A stretch of DNA of 64,000 nucleotides from Siphlonurus alternatus (taxonomy: Eukaryota > Arthropoda > Insecta > Ephemeroptera > Siphlonuridae): positions 24,720,816 through 24,784,815 of the forward strand of contig OX463779.1 in NCBI GenBank assembly GCA_949825025.1, written 5' to 3'. Position 1 is the first letter of the stretch. Every line of letters starts with the position of its first letter. The notes under the pieces were generated by a model. The model was not told the DNA's origin. It made no database searches and saw only the letters and a list, made by a program, of their open reading frames with translations. Of the stretch, positions 1 to 14,639 are shown one piece after another. Position numbers and translations under genes: made by a program.

Positions 1-1390
1 AGAACAAAGCGCAACAAATAATAAATAATTAATATAGGTCTGTTCGTAAACCCTGCCCATCAGTGTTCACTTTCTGCACCCAATCGACCTTATGTCCAAT
101 TAAGTGCATAAGGCCGATTGGGTGAAAAAGCCTATATATTAATGTGTGTTAATAAGATTACAAGCTTATAATTTTTTTTTTCAGTAAATATTTACATAAT
201 ATTGTATCAGCCAGGGCTATATTACCCTGTCGGCCGCTAATTTAATTCTTATATATTATATAATTATTAATTATTACGCCTCAGTTTTATATATTTATTA
301 TATGGTCTTAGAAAATATATTTTAATGTTCTGCTATAATAATTAAAGAGATATCATAGAATACGAAGTTATTGTTCTCCCTTTAATTTCTGCATAGACAT
401 CACGCAAAAAAAGAAGAAATTAATTCAACAAAAATTCTCGCAATTGATAAAATAACTAACGTTTGATCTGATCACCGTGCTAAAAAATTGCCTTTGATGA
501 CATGATCTCGTTACAACGTTGTGATGCAGAGAGAATACTAAATTATCAGCAAACTCTGCATGTGAGAATATCGCCCTGCAACTGTGCGATCGGAGGGGAC
601 GGTAGAGTTCTATTTACCTTCCACGTAAATGTTGCATGTTTTTGCTATATTTTGTACGGTAAACACAAATTATTCTAACACAATCAGTATATACGGTACT
701 GTAGCAAAGCATTGATTTTTTTGTATACTTTTAAATTGAATTTTATAACAGAAATACAAAATCTCATGTTATTTTGTGGGCAAAGTAAATTCACACATTA
801 ATAGAGGTTTTTGGTAAAGTCTGTTAAAATATATAATACAGTATATTTAAAAATATTATCTTGATAGAAAAAAACACTGAGCAACTAAAATAAGAATATA
901 TATAAACTTCAAACTTAATTGCAAATAAAGCCTGGCTCAAATATATAACGATATATAATGCGTACATGCCAAACAATTGAGATGATCAGCTGCAGATAAA
1001 AAGTTCTTCCACTTTTTCTTACTTTTACGATACAATCTTCGTATTAAGTCACGTTTCTTATATTGATAAAATCTAATTTAATGTCGTTCGTATAATTCGT
1101 ATTCCAAATGAAAAACATTTCGCCTTTATTTTTGTATTTTTTTTTGTCTCGTACTTGTTTTTCATTTCTTAATAAAAAATGTAATACTACCCCAAGTAAT
1201 TTTATTCACATATTTTTCCCCGAAGCAGACTTGTATACAAATGTAAGTATAATATTGTGCTTTCAATGCTCTTATAATATATCTATAGTGTATTTGGCGG
1301 TGTTATTTGATGATGTACGCTGCGATATTAGCTTCACATTATCCATGTAAGCCGGGGGGAGATCGAGGTACATGACACAATAAACGAAGG
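1..1390. other. A+T-rich non-coding stretch
   Basis: The sequence is A+T-rich with no open frame that looks coding. The open frames here are short and use codons such as TTT, ATA and AAT, as chance frames in A+T-rich DNA do. The only structure I noticed is the hairpin at 78-123. Confidence 0.6.
78..123. repeat. 17-bp hairpin with 12-nt loop
   Basis: ACCCAATCGACCTTATG at 78-94 pairs with CATAAGGCCGATTGGGT at 107-123, giving 16 of 17 Watson-Crick pairs around a 12-nt loop. Outside the stem the pairing is poor. It could be a remnant of a small inverted-repeat element or a short structured RNA. The stem is shorter than a usual animal pre-miRNA, so I do not call it one. Confidence 0.6.
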
Positions 1391-1600
1391 GGGAGGTGGG
1401 ATTTTGATTATGACGTCATAGCTGACTGTCGCGGCCGCGTGACCCAGAGAGAGGGGCGGGTGGGTCTGTTCTTTTGTTTGTGTCCTCGCGGGGGGAGTTA
1501 TCAACCCTTATTATTATCTACGCGAGTACAGCATTCGCCAAGAGAATAAACGAGCGTGCCAGCTGTTCGTGTTACATAATAATCCAACGTCAACATGGTT
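1391..1600. promoter_or_regulatory. G+C-rich island with CRE and GC boxes
   Basis: A sudden rise in G+C holds an intact TGACGTCA at 1411-1418, a NotI-like GCGGCCGC near 1431, a GGGGCGGG GC box near 1454 and further CpGs. It lies in A+T-rich DNA with no exon next to it. The make-up resembles a promoter or enhancer, but nothing in the sequence shows transcription or a target gene. Confidence 0.35.
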
Positions 1601-4600
1601 TTCAGTACCGCTCAGCCAAGCAGTCGCATAATAATTAATCCAACAGTGCGTGAATTTTCAGCTTATAACTGCTGCTTTACTCTCACAGCAAAACTGAGCG
1701 ACTCCAAAATGAAAGAAAACATTCAGGACGAGTTTTCACGGAGTCTTTACTTTAATTTGTTTGTGTTTACTGTTTATACTGTTTACAAAAATACTTATTT
1801 TTTCATTCCATCACATGAATTTCTAAGCATGACTCATAATTATAATAATTACTATAAATTATATTCACAATTAAAATGAATCTAAATATAAGTATATACA
1901 CACTTAAATTATCGTGCATTGTAATTAAACAGTATGCATGCGAGCTATATTATGCAAAGAAAACAAACATGAGGATATTTGAAACAGTTTTTTATTATTG
2001 TATTATAATGATCATTAAACCGTTTGAATATAATTATTATCATGTATTTAATTCAGAAAAATTAAAATATTGCTACAGCTGAATAATTTCATTGATGTAT
2101 AACGTAACCTGTATAATATTTTAATAATACATTATTATTCTACTTTATGATTCTCTACGTGCATTTCAGACAGTGCAGGTACTTTATTTTTACGGATAAC
2201 TATTATATACAGCTATTCTCATAATATACGAGATGGAGGGTGCAGCACTATATCGTATTCCAAACTTTGTATAGGCTAACGAAACGTCTAGCTTGTTTTT
2301 AAGACAATCATTGTAATATCGCCTACGGTAGTTAATACTGACTTGGCTTGCACCTTAGCACCCGGTATTCTGAGCGAGACTCCTGGGTCCCGTTACCCTC
2401 CGTGTCTGCTGTTGCTCTTCGGTATATAATATTGATGATAGGCCACCACGTAACACATTGCTGCATCAGAAGAAGATACATCATCAACTATACAAAAAGT
2501 GCGTTAGGCGTTAACTGTAATTCTCAACTCTTGACTAAATTAAAATACATAATCATTATTTCATTATTACTTTAAAATATATGTGATTGGAAATTCGATA
2601 CTCTTTTTTGTTTTTTTTTATTTTATAATGCTTAATTATATATTTTATAATGAACTCTTTTGTAAAGATATATTATTAATAGTGTTGTCAAATGACGCAT
2701 CAGTATAAATATATTTTGATTAAATGAGTTTTGATTTTATATAAAGATAAAAATATTTCTGCATGATAGGAAATAATTTTAAAAAGCTCATTATTTTCTT
2801 TAATATAAGATTTAATATTCCCTATTGAACTATATTTAAAGAGAAGATGAACTCTTCAGAAATATGACTGTCTTGTCTTCTTCCTAGAGTTTCGTGCTGT
2901 CAAAGAAAATATTTAACTTTGCTGCTCCTAGCAAATTTCAACACATCTGAAGTACGTCTCATTTATCCCTTTTATAATATAAAAAAAACTTTTTGTCTGT
3001 TTAATTTATATAAAACTATCTCTATTCTACGACTGCAAGTACGAAGCTGCAATGGGTAAATAGAGTTCAGACGTCCAGTCATCCCGTGGCCCGCGGACGT
3101 ATATATAATAAGAGACGAGGCTGCTGTGTGCCCGAGGAACTTGCAGACTGGATGCTGGAGAGGAGCCACCGCTCGGGGCTGCACGCCATTGTCTTGTGGT
3201 GACGTCACAGTAGCAAAAACTGGCGCAGACGATGGATGAAGTAGTCGAGATGCCACATTGGCATGTACGAGACACGCAGTAGTATAGCAGTTCGTGTAAT
3301 TTTTACAGCTGCTGACTCCCAGAAAACAGCAAATTATTACGTTATATTCAAGATGGAAAAATTACATTATTCCTCTCATCAGATAGTATAATTTTATTAT
3401 TTAATGAAATTAAAACCTGTTTTAAATTATTTACTATCCCGACTTGGATTTTGTTTTAGTGGAGGTTTAAATTAATTGCATGCATCAAAATCTATAGGAA
3501 ATGTGAATCTGAAAATTTCATGGTTTTATAGAAAATGTAATTAATATTTAAAGATACAAAATGGCCCTTTAATCTTTAATATTAAGAGTTATGAACTGCT
3601 CTGTTGAAAATATACAGTCGTTATTTCACAGAACGTTTGTGTAATGACTTTCAAGAGATTATAATATTAATAATATTATAGACGTGGTGATAAGTGATAT
3701 TATACTAGTGTAAGTATCATGACTGCAGGTATTCAATTTCAATCATAGCTACATTACACATTACCGTAAAGGTAATTCATACTTTTTTTCTTTATGTGGC
3801 CATAATACCGTAAGCTGCTGCTATTGTATACATCACTATAATATAATATCATGCACTATATATACACAATGAAAATATGCATTGTATTGTTAAAAGGTGA
3901 ATATCTAATTATTAAATTTACATACTTCATTATTAAAATTTTAAACATTTTTATTACAATTTGCATAATTTTTATTTGTTTTAGATTTATATGGTTTTTA
4001 AAGTAGGTTAACTTCTTAAGGTGTCATCTTTTTGTTTTTAATATACAATTTTGCATCCACTCAAAAATCAAGAAGCGTACCGATGAAAGTGAACAACTAG
4101 GGGAAAGTTTACTGTTTTTAATACATGTAACGTCTTGATGGTAATAATGTGTGGGAGGAGTGTTGTGAAACTTAAAGTAAACATTGTATGTATGTTCTTG
4201 TTCGAACTTTAATTAACTGGGAGTTCTTTTTGTGCTGAGATAAAAGCTACACATTTTAGATTAATTAGTACGCTAAATCACTACTTATTTTTATGACTGC
4301 ATCACATTGCAGTATTAATATATTATAGCAATATAGTAATAATTTTAACTCTGCAACATAAATATTGTCGGAATATTAATAAATTATAGTAAAGGTAAAT
4401 TAGAAATAAGTTCAACAATCTTGCCTTATTATTTTACAAATTAAGGTATGTATTAAGAATAATAATTTATTTTGGATAATAATTTAAAGACCAAAAGACT
4501 ACAAAACACAAAAAGAGTTCACCTAATATTAAAAATAGAACAAAATATGCAGTAAAATATATATATAATGTCTCCTCGTCTTTTTTATGTCTCAACGCGA

Positions 4601-5927
4601 TAATATACACCAAACTATTTAGTATTACAATATATACGAGAGGATTTTCTGGTCCAAGGGTGCATACAATCTAAAAATTTGTTTACCCCTTACAGGTTAG
4701 AATGTCTAAATAGGTGTAATAAAGGAGGCCCTAATATATACAATATAGTTGTTCATTATGGTTCTGCATTTCATGTGTTGTCATTTTATTTTCATTGCAC
4801 TCTGACAACTTCTATGACCAATTGTGTACATATAATTAGTTATCATAGATCTAGTGCTGGCAACTATCTTGGAAGCAATCCCGTGCAGATGAAAGTGATA
4901 TTATATGATTTTCTACTCTCAGTACAGTGGCCCGCTTTCCCCCAGTACAGTGACGTGATGGCTGCAGCGGCGCGGGTGTCAGCGGTCTGACACCTTCGCA
5001 CTTCCTGCAGCAACACTTTTACTTGATGGAGACATTTAAAATACATCAGCAGTGAAAAGAGTTTTGTTCACAAAAGATGAAAAAAAAAAAAAAAAAAAAG
5101 ATTATTTACAATCATTAATTCGATATAAGCGGAATAGTATTATAGTTGAATGCTTTATTTACGGTACATCAATTCTCAGTTCTATAATAATATAAGAGAA
5201 TGAAATGAAAGAAAAAGTCTTATTTTAAACTTTCTTGATTTCTTTATAAATATTCAAATGATTGTTGAAATTTGTTGTAAATCACTCAATCTTTTCAATT
5301 TTTATTTTTTATACTCGCTTTTTACATAAAATAGAAAATCGTGATGTTACATTTATAAATTTTTATTTTCAATTAATAAAATCTTATTAAAATGGAATAT
5401 TGATTAATTAAAATGACCGAATCTGCTAGTTAGACATGAGTGAATATGTACGTAGTATAATATGAATTATTATGCCTATTTCTATTTAGCTGTTTCATGT
5501 CCATTTTTTATTACTTTCCTACCGCCACACGACAACGATATATGTAATATATGAGTTTTTGTTATTTTCTAGCATCTGTTTTTTTACGTGCCCGACTTTT
5601 TGCTCATTAATTATGAAGCATTGTCAGTGAGACCATGTCAGGTACGCTCGAGATGTTACGACTTGGTTGCATAAGTTATTCGGAAGTGAAACTCGTCGTA
5701 TATAGACGGTGCTCACCAGTGACGTCATAATCCGAATTAAGTTAAGAACCACTTTAAAGTACAATAATGCGCTTATTAAATCTTGAAACTTCTCAGTGAG
5801 TGGTTTAAAGTATAACGTTGTAAACGTATATATGTACAGTATTTATTCTTTAAACTTTGTCTTTTACTATATGTAGGGTATTTCATATATTATGTATAAC
5901 TAGTACGTTGTGTGTTGCATGTTTACG
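1601..5927. other. A+T-rich non-coding stretch with small G+C islands
   Basis: I see no convincing exon. Small G+C-rich islands occur at about 2340-2430, 3040-3290 (CRE octamer at 3200-3207) and 4920-5010, and another CRE octamer lies at 5720-5727. An A-run lies at about 5080-5099. The rest is A+T-rich sequence with ATA/TAT repeats. Confidence 0.5.
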
Positions 5928-6557
5928 TATCAGAAAACACAAATCGAAACCAACGAAAAGATGAACTCAGGGAGGAGATCCCCTAGCCGTGGAGTCACGC
6001 GGCACAAGGTCACCCCGTGTCCACGATGTCCACATTTGTGATTCAAAGTGCATGATAGAGGGCCGTAACACATCAAAGTGACACGTAATACGTCGCAATA
6101 GCATGACGTCCTCACTACACGGCCACGACAACACACCACGCACCAACACTCGAACACACGGTGATTCGAAACACAGACCACACGACACCGAAGAGCCCAA
6201 ATTTCCAAACGTAACCTCACGGGCGGCGTGCGCTGCTGAAACGGTGTCCGGTGTCCGGAACCGAACACGACTCGGCAGCAACAAAAGTTCACCGGGCAAA
6301 GACCTCCACCGGCCAAGGCCAGCGCAGGGCACCGGAAGAGCTCGGAGGCCGAAAAACCCCAAAAATCTAGATAAAAAAATTCACCCCCAGTCCCCCCCCG
6401 GACGTGGATTTTTTATTATTTTCCTGGTTACGGCGGCCACCCCCGGGAACCCCCAGGAAAAGTTTCGTCGGGTTCCGACGAACCCAGACGCTCGCCCAAA
6501 GGAAGTGCGTCCCAGCATAGGAAAACGCTGGTTAATTTTGGGGTCCCGAAAGTGATG
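5928..6557. other. ~630-bp G+C-rich block of unknown nature
   Basis: This is the largest G+C-rich block outside the recognised exons, with abrupt borders to A+T-rich DNA on both sides. It is rich in CpG and in CAC/CGA words and holds an 8-bp hairpin, TTCGTCGG-GTT-CCGACGAA, near 6463. Open frames of 128-150 codons occur on both strands, as is usual in CpG-rich DNA that lacks TA-containing stops. None shows a domain or splice signals that would favour it. It could be a CpG-rich regulatory region, an untranslated first exon on either strand, or a G+C-rich repeat copy. Confidence 0.4.
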
Positions 6558-8180
6558 TTTAATAATAAGGATAAAGCTACTTGAAGATCTCGTCTTTTAT
6601 TTTGATAAAAATTTGGTCTGTATTATGATTAATAGCTATTTTGTGTATTTTTATTATTCTCAGAAATCTCGTCAAGCTCAATGAAAATTAGGAATTACAT
6701 CGCGGTAAATAAAATTGAAATGATGCCTGTTAATATTTATATACATCAAGTTTTACCTTCATTTTTTTTTTAGGTATATTCGTATATTGATGTTCCATAA
6801 AATTGATTGAAATATTGATTAGCTGTAGTATCTTCTAGATTTCCTCTGAAATACGGAGATAAAATTGTAATTAAATCTTATAATATATAATACTATAATT
6901 ATATTATTTAACATACCAATTATAAAACTATAAACTATAGTTGTAAAAGTTATACCCACAGTTGTTATTTTATAATTTATAATATAAATTTTATTTTAAA
7001 ACTGAAAAATGATTACAACCATACTTTATGTACGGAGATTCAGGAAATCTGAAGCTTGCATCTTTCTGCGTCACACAACTCCTTGAACCGTACTTTAGTT
7101 TTGTCCGCGTTCATTTCTGCATACAGTACGTACGTTAAGTGAAGGTACTTATACTATATACACTGATGTATACATCATGTAAAGAGGCTCTCATTTTAAT
7201 TCCTCGTTGCAAAATTTCAGCTGACAAGATGAATACAAGTCTCCTCCTCATCCCTTTTAGAGAGGATGCAAATTACATGCAAACTAAACACTTAATCATC
7301 TTCGCACCCATGTACTGTATGCATATTTCACGGCAGCAAACAGTGACAATGAGTTTTATTATTATAATAATATAAATATATCACCAGTATTAAGTTCATC
7401 ATATATATTATCATCTATATAGCGGGCTAAACCGAGTGTGAGAAAATAAAAGGTGAGAATACTTTGCCATTTACCCACCATAATGTTAGCGCGCATTTCC
7501 ATAATGAGGGACATAATGAGAGAGGGTTATGATTTATTATTCTTAAAAGAACCTCGCGCATATACTCCAATCAGCAGACTGTGAGTCACTTATATGTACT
7601 AGATAGGCTATCATAATTTCTCATCCTCTAGTTATATATTTACTGCTTGTATTGCAATACTAGCTGCTGCTTGTTCACTCATACATTAGCCCAGATTCCC
7701 CGAGCATGCTCTGTTGGTCTAGTTTGGTGTTTATATACTGCGTCCTATAGCTTCTCTTATAATACAATGGATTATAATGTACTATACTATGCTTAATAAC
7801 TATTGTATTGAAATTTAAAACATAATATATTGCACTTCGCTTTGTTATCATGTTATTAAGTTTCTTCTTGTATATATAGATTTAAGTTGTTATGATTTTC
7901 GTGCTCTACATAATACTATGCATGACCTATCTTTTTTTAGTGTACAATGGAACGTGTACTTCCTGTTTTTTTTTTATAACACTGTTTTGTTTATTTTTTT
8001 CCATGATGGAGAATTTTTTATTAACATTATTTTTTTACGAAGAAAAAAAATGAATATATATTAATATTTTTAATTAATTTGGTATATTAGTGTTTTAATA
8101 ATTAATTGGATGTTGTCCGCATTATATTCTGAGCCTAGTACTACATTTTATTTGGTGCTCATGTTTCCACGTGAAAAGAA
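6558..8180. other. A+T-rich non-coding stretch
   Basis: Nothing recognisable apart from T-runs and palindromic A+T sequence; for example, the stretch around 6870-6990 is built largely of ATTATA-like words. Confidence 0.55.
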
Positions 8181-8335
8181 AGGTTTGTGGCATTTCTGGT
8201 GACACCTTGGGAAGGATCGATTGGTGTTTAGGCGCCCCGTGGCACGGCGCCAAACCATGCGGTAGGCGCCCCCCTTTAGGTCTCAAGGGACCCGCCTCCT
8301 TGCACGCAGCTCACAGTCCACCGAACTATCATTCC
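8181..8335. other. G+C island with GGCGCC hairpin
   Basis: The block contains several GGCGCC or near-GGCGCC words. TGGTGTTTAGGCGCC at 8222-8236 can pair imperfectly with GGCGCCAAACCA at 8246-8257 across a 9-nt loop. No coding frame stands out. It is more likely a regulatory island or a repeat fragment than an exon. Confidence 0.35.
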
Positions 8336-11300
8336 CACTAGTACGCTTGCATTTCAATTTCAAACCACATTTTCGAGAGGTGTATAAATAATTCAGATAC
8401 TCAGTAAATTTAATATTAGAATAAGAAACTTGCACTATACTTGCGGCTTTTTTACCCCATGGGTACGTTAAAGTGGATGAACTGTAGCTTCACGTCGTCA
8501 ATATGGTGCCCTTAGGATAGAATCAACAGGAGTTTTAGGAGACTGTAAATTTTTAAGAAAATAGAACCTTCCTAACAATTGCAAGTCTACTTTGCCACGG
8601 GCTGTTATGTCTTGTATATACGCACGCTATTATAAAGAAACACACTCGCCAAGGCTTTATGTAAAAAAAATATAATGAGTTCAATGAACCTTGTATAAAA
8701 AATTTTATTGCATAAAATAACATCGTACACCCCTATAATTATTGCACATCCAGTACTTATTATAAGTTAATTGGAGGACACATTAATATTTAGATTTTTT
8801 CATTGTTTATTTTCGTGCATATTATATATTCGAAATGATATACCAAATGTTACGCGTATATTGACCCATACATTGTTTGCTACAATACATTGATCGTATT
8901 GTGTACCTGGTTCACGTGTGATTGCGTATGTATTTTTTATGTGTGGATTATAGTTACGTGCGCATGATTCGTGATACTGAGTCGGGATGACAGTGACTGA
9001 CCCAGCCGTGCAGTAAAAAGTGCACCTGCCTGCATGCTTGTATATGCACCTGCAGTAGGAGTGCAAGCTGTAATTTGAGCGCCCAGCACCGCTCGATCTT
9101 GTACATACCTGTAATTATCTGCTCAGTAATTTCACTTAGTTTATAATTAATCAAGTTTAATTCCCTAGTCTCCTTGCTGAAACTTCTAACGATGCAGCCA
9201 CTTGTAATTTTCTTGCTTGTATTATACAACTTTAGTCGAGATGAAGCATGTAAATATAGATGCAGTTTTAAAAGCATTATAAAGTTCATTCTAGCATTAT
9301 GGGAATCGATAAAATATAAATTATATTTCACTAACATTAATTTTAATCAGTTTCAATATTAGGAACAATAAATCAAGTAAGAAAAAATTATATGCTGTCG
9401 AAATTACTTTAAAATTGGAATATAGGGAATATCTCATATTATAGTAAAATTATATGTAGTCGTTCTATAACAGAGAAGGATTTTGTGGCTATTAAACGAT
9501 ACTGTATTTTAATTTATGATAACATTATTATACGTGCTTCGTCTGAAATTTGAAGCACATGTGTATAATATAACAGTAATCAATATAATTATTATATATA
9601 TGACAATGTTATGCAATATTAATTTTCATGAGTTCATCATAAATCAAAAAATGATCAAAATGATGTTATACATGGCATAAATTATACACACATTAAATTG
9701 TTACTACTTTAATATTTTAATAAAGAGACTGCATTTCTTGTCAAATCAACATGATAATAAATTAAGACAATTTTTGTTTTGCCACTGTGCATATGCAATG
9801 GATTCTTTGTTTTTTCTACGTATATTTAAAAATAATTATACTACTGTATAACAGAATACAGACTATAAAAAAATGCCGAATAATTATTAATTCTCTCCGG
9901 CATTATGCAGCTGAGTAATATTCGATAATACATTATGTACAATTAACAAGCTTAATTAAGATATTATTTGCAATGTATATTTTACATAATTTTACAATTT
10001 TAAATGAGTTGTGTCAATTAAAAACCCATAACAAAATTTCTTCGACTTCCATATGGAATTAGCTTTACGTTTTTTAGGACACATTACATACAAAATAATT
10101 CATGCCAATTAATATTGTAGAAACACACGGAAGTGCGAGCGACGACAGCAGGCGCACTTTTTGTATGACCGCTTCACTGCAGCAGCACCAAAGCAAACTG
10201 GTTGGTGTGTGCACGGTGACTCAGCATTTGTCTTGGGTTCGGTGCTCGCCGACAAACATGCACATGGGAGTCTTATCTATACTTCACGTCAAGCAAAACA
10301 TGATTTAGTGAAATCAGATCTGCATGACCACCACTTCATTAATTACAGTCACCTAGTTATAATATATTTTTGTAATAAATTTAATACTTCCGTATAAATA
10401 GTCCACCTGTTTTATGTAGCTAACATTATGTAACAGCTGGATTGTGAAAGTGAAGATATTATTTTTTATTTGAAAATCGATTGAGAAGAATCGCAAGATT
10501 AATAATTTTTTCTGCTTTTCTTTCATCACGACGTATATAGCAATCATAATCATCTGTGGCTAGTAGCGTGTTCCCAGGACTTCTGAGCTGCATGAAAGTT
10601 CACCTTCCTGTGTTATTATACTGATGTGCTCCAGAGCAGTTCAGACACCTGATAACTTTAAAACTGTCATCGTTGCAAGCGTTGTTGGATAACATTTAGA
10701 ATTAAATAAATAATAACATCGGAAGAGTCAATAATTGTAGCCTTCACGCAGTTCTAAAAACAATTGTTGCGTGCAGGCGTCAATTCAAAGAGCATTGTCG
10801 GTATACGATAAGAATGACACTTTACCAAAAGGACTTGATTTCGAGTCTCTTGAGTATAGAGGCATGAGTGGTACACTAGGCGACGATTGAGCGCCACAGA
10901 GTGAGGCAGGGAGGCTGCATGGACCACAACAAAAAACCCGCCCAACACGTTCTGTGCCACCGCCCAAACCAGCACCATAGTACAATCATACGCAAACATA
11001 AGTTAACTACATATACCTTCGTGCTAATAATAACATTGATTTTCCTTAAAAGATTGTTGTTATATGGCTTTGACATTTATGTGATTTGCGTGGTATGGAA
11101 CTAACTCGATGAGTCATTGTTAGCTACAGGGAAAGTCGAGCGATTAAGTCTGCTTTTTTTTTTGTTCACCGTCCACCACATTCTATTTCTCGAGGCGAGA
11201 AGAGCAAAAGGGATTGTTTAACCTCCCTCAGACGATGAAAAAGAAGAAGTGGATCTTGCTTGTATATTTTAGACCTTGATGATGGTATTAGAGATCTGAC

Positions 11301-13018
11301 TCAAGCTTCTCGATTTTATGACGCCCAGTGTACTGTATACGAGAGAAAGGGAGGGCGATGTTGCCGCCATTATTATATACACCTCATCGTGTTGCATCAT
11401 TGTTATATTATATATTGTTACTTCGATACGACGTATAATAATATATTGTTGCTTGCTGTTATAATGTGATAGCAAGGTCGACGGGACCACCGGATGTTGA
11501 TAGCCAATGGAGCTTATTGGCAAATTAAGTGACCTCGGCTTACCACGAGGTATATGGCGGCGGAGAATTCTTTATTAATTTCATTATAGCAGAAATACTT
11601 TGTAATTAATTCAAGGTTAATTTATACCAGTAAATTATTTGCACTCATTTAGACCTTCAAATTGCATTGATTTTTTTCCCTCTGGTTAACATGTTAGGGT
11701 CAAAAACTTTTGATTACTTCTATCATTAATTTACTATAAATTGATTCATCTCCGTGTCGGAGTGCTTGGGGAGAGAGTGAAGTGCAGACGGTGAGAGGGA
11801 TTTCGTTAAATCGATGGCCTCCGACCGTCCGCTGGCCATGGTGCGGAAATTGCGCAATCAACAGAGAAGAAGCCCCGCGGCGGCGCTCCTCTTGCAACAG
11901 GTCCACTGTCGTAGAAAACACCCGAGATACAGCCCGGGACAGAACAAACATCTGACACCCCCATCAATTTTGACATGACCCAGTTATTTAACAGAGAGGA
12001 ATCGGGGGAAAAAAAATAAAGTTTTTAAACGGTTTTTGATGCTTATAGATAAATTGTGTGTGATTTTTCTCATAATAACTCATGCTTTCAGATTTCTCTT
12101 TCAGTTTTATTGCATAGTAGCTATAGTATATCCTCATAGTATATTTGATGAAACAGCAAAGCAGCACTGATGCGAAAAACACCTATTTTATAATTTCGCA
12201 AATTCAAACATGATTAAGCTTTCCATCTCATAATATTCTCTGCATGTATAAAAAAACATTTCCTAAGGCGTTGTTTTTTTTTACTTGTACCTTAAAAGGA
12301 TATGAGAATACATTTTTGGCGACAAAATTCTGCAGTATGCCAAAGTAAAAGTGAGGAAATAATGTAATAATGTAAATTGATGTTATGAATCAACCATGAG
12401 AAATTAAATTTGGGAAAAAAGTGAAGAAAGAAACTAATTTCATAAACAATATACACGTGTGCATGGTATATATAAGAAAAGAGTGTAAGATTTCTGTACT
12501 TATTCTAATTAGTTGTTATTATTTATTCAATTTATTGAAATTTTATATTTTAAAACTTTGTATGACAAATAAGCTGAAACAAACTATATAAAACTCCCAT
12601 TCATACCAGTTCATCACTATATCAGCCTCTTTACAAATCTTCTTATTTCCAACGTATAAATATTAATAAATATTCACTACTGGGAGTGTTCTTCAATACA
12701 TTTGTTCAACTGTACAATGCACATTGTTGATTTAATTACGATAAAATATGATTTAAATGATGCACTTGCAAAAGTGTCGTATATTTAACTACTATTTTAT
12801 TGATTTATTTTGTGCATGCAGGCAAGCAGCACATTATAGTTAATGTTGACACATTTATGTGTGCCCTAATTATCGTAAAATATAAGTAAATAGTGTAAAT
12901 ACTAAATAGTAAATACAGCTCTATTGTATATAACTATATAACAGTTGCAGTAAAAGTAGTAGAAAAGGATGCGATATCAATGCATATTGTAGTCAATAAT
13001 TTGATAATACATAAATTC

Positions 13019-13048
13019 ATATATATATATATATATACTGTATATATA

Positions 13049-13121
<73 letters not shown>
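13019..13121. repeat. (AT)n microsatellite
   Basis: An almost pure AT dinucleotide array of about 100 bp, interrupted twice by ACTGTAT. The short Tyr-Ile frame across it is a by-product of the repeat. Confidence 0.97.
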
Positions 13122-13125
<4 letters not shown>

Positions 13126-14507
13126 CACCACCGTTAAATCTCAATAATATTTTTTAAGAAAAAGTGCCAAAACATAACATGAATACAGATATTTTATTCA
13201 CAAAACATATATATATATACAGTATATATTATATCATATAATAGTAAAATCAAAATCGTATTTTGTATTTTATAAAATATCTCAATAAATAAACATGGTT
13301 CGAAGTACAGTTGAACCCTGCATAACAATGCTGCGTGATATACATTACAATACACAGCAGCAAGTACCCACAGTGCATACGACTATAGGGATCATGACTG
13401 GAGCCTACGTTGTCGTGCTGTGCTGTAACCCAGATCTAGCTGGCCGCTCGTGAGCCTATACCCCACCCCCGCACCCACCGCTATACTGCGTCCCCACCAA
13501 GCAGTATCTCCTATTAACAATTAATATGAATCTGAGTTAGAGATAATTAATCCTAGGCAGTTCTCTGTTGTTTGAGATTTAGTTTATAGTTTGGCCCGTC
13601 GCCAGAAAAGCAATATAGCAACACCGTCGCTGTACAGATAGGTCTATGCTATGATATTATTGTGGGTCATAGCGGGATGCAACAACATTGCAGTGAGCTC
13701 GGGTGCATTAAATCTGACTTCTTAGGTGATTCAGTGACGTCATTAACGTATTTCTGGACAATAATATACACAAAATATATAGGTTAGTGTGGATACTATT
13801 TATTTTTATTTTATTGCTTATTGCTGGATGTGTTTAACTCTGTGTTTATAGCATTTACTTTCGAGTTAAGGAGCAAAGGGGAACTAATGTGTTGCAATTT
13901 AATATATGCAACTACAAAAATTATACTTTTAAGTTAAATTATATAAAAATGAACAAAAACAAATTAGGGTTGTTGTATATTTGTTTGTAAAATATATTAA
14001 AGATATACCTGCAGAATGATGAAAATTATATTATAATGTTTTTTTAATAACTTTAACTTAAAGCAGGTGTTTACTAAAGAGAAAAAAACAAAATATTGCA
14101 ACAAATCACATCGATCGATTTTATTAAGATTGTATTTATAAAAAAAAAAAAAAAAAATGTAATTTAAAGAAAAATAAAATGATTTAAATTGTAGAAAATA
14201 GGAATTCATGAGACTCTTCTAAAAATTTATGCAATTTTTTTTACCAGCAATAATTAAATTTACAAAAATATTCTCATTCTCATTCAAAAATATTCTAAAA
14301 TACAACTAAAATTAATTATATGCTGTAGTCGCGCGTGTGCTTATTTTGTCTTTTCTGTTGGTGCAATTGCTATATTTACTTTAACAATTGCTGCCACATT
14401 TGATTTTTTTTTTTAAAGTTCTGTTTCAAAAGTCTTTTAACAGTTTTATATATATTAGCTTTAATATTTTGCTTTGCATTTTTATAATCCTTATCATAAT
14501 ATATATA

Positions 14508-14639
<132 letters not shown>

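Noticed and set aside
5930..6555. Overlapping 128-150-codon frames on both strands
   Set aside because: The block is CpG-rich and poor in stop codons in all frames; no domain, start context or splice signals favour one frame.
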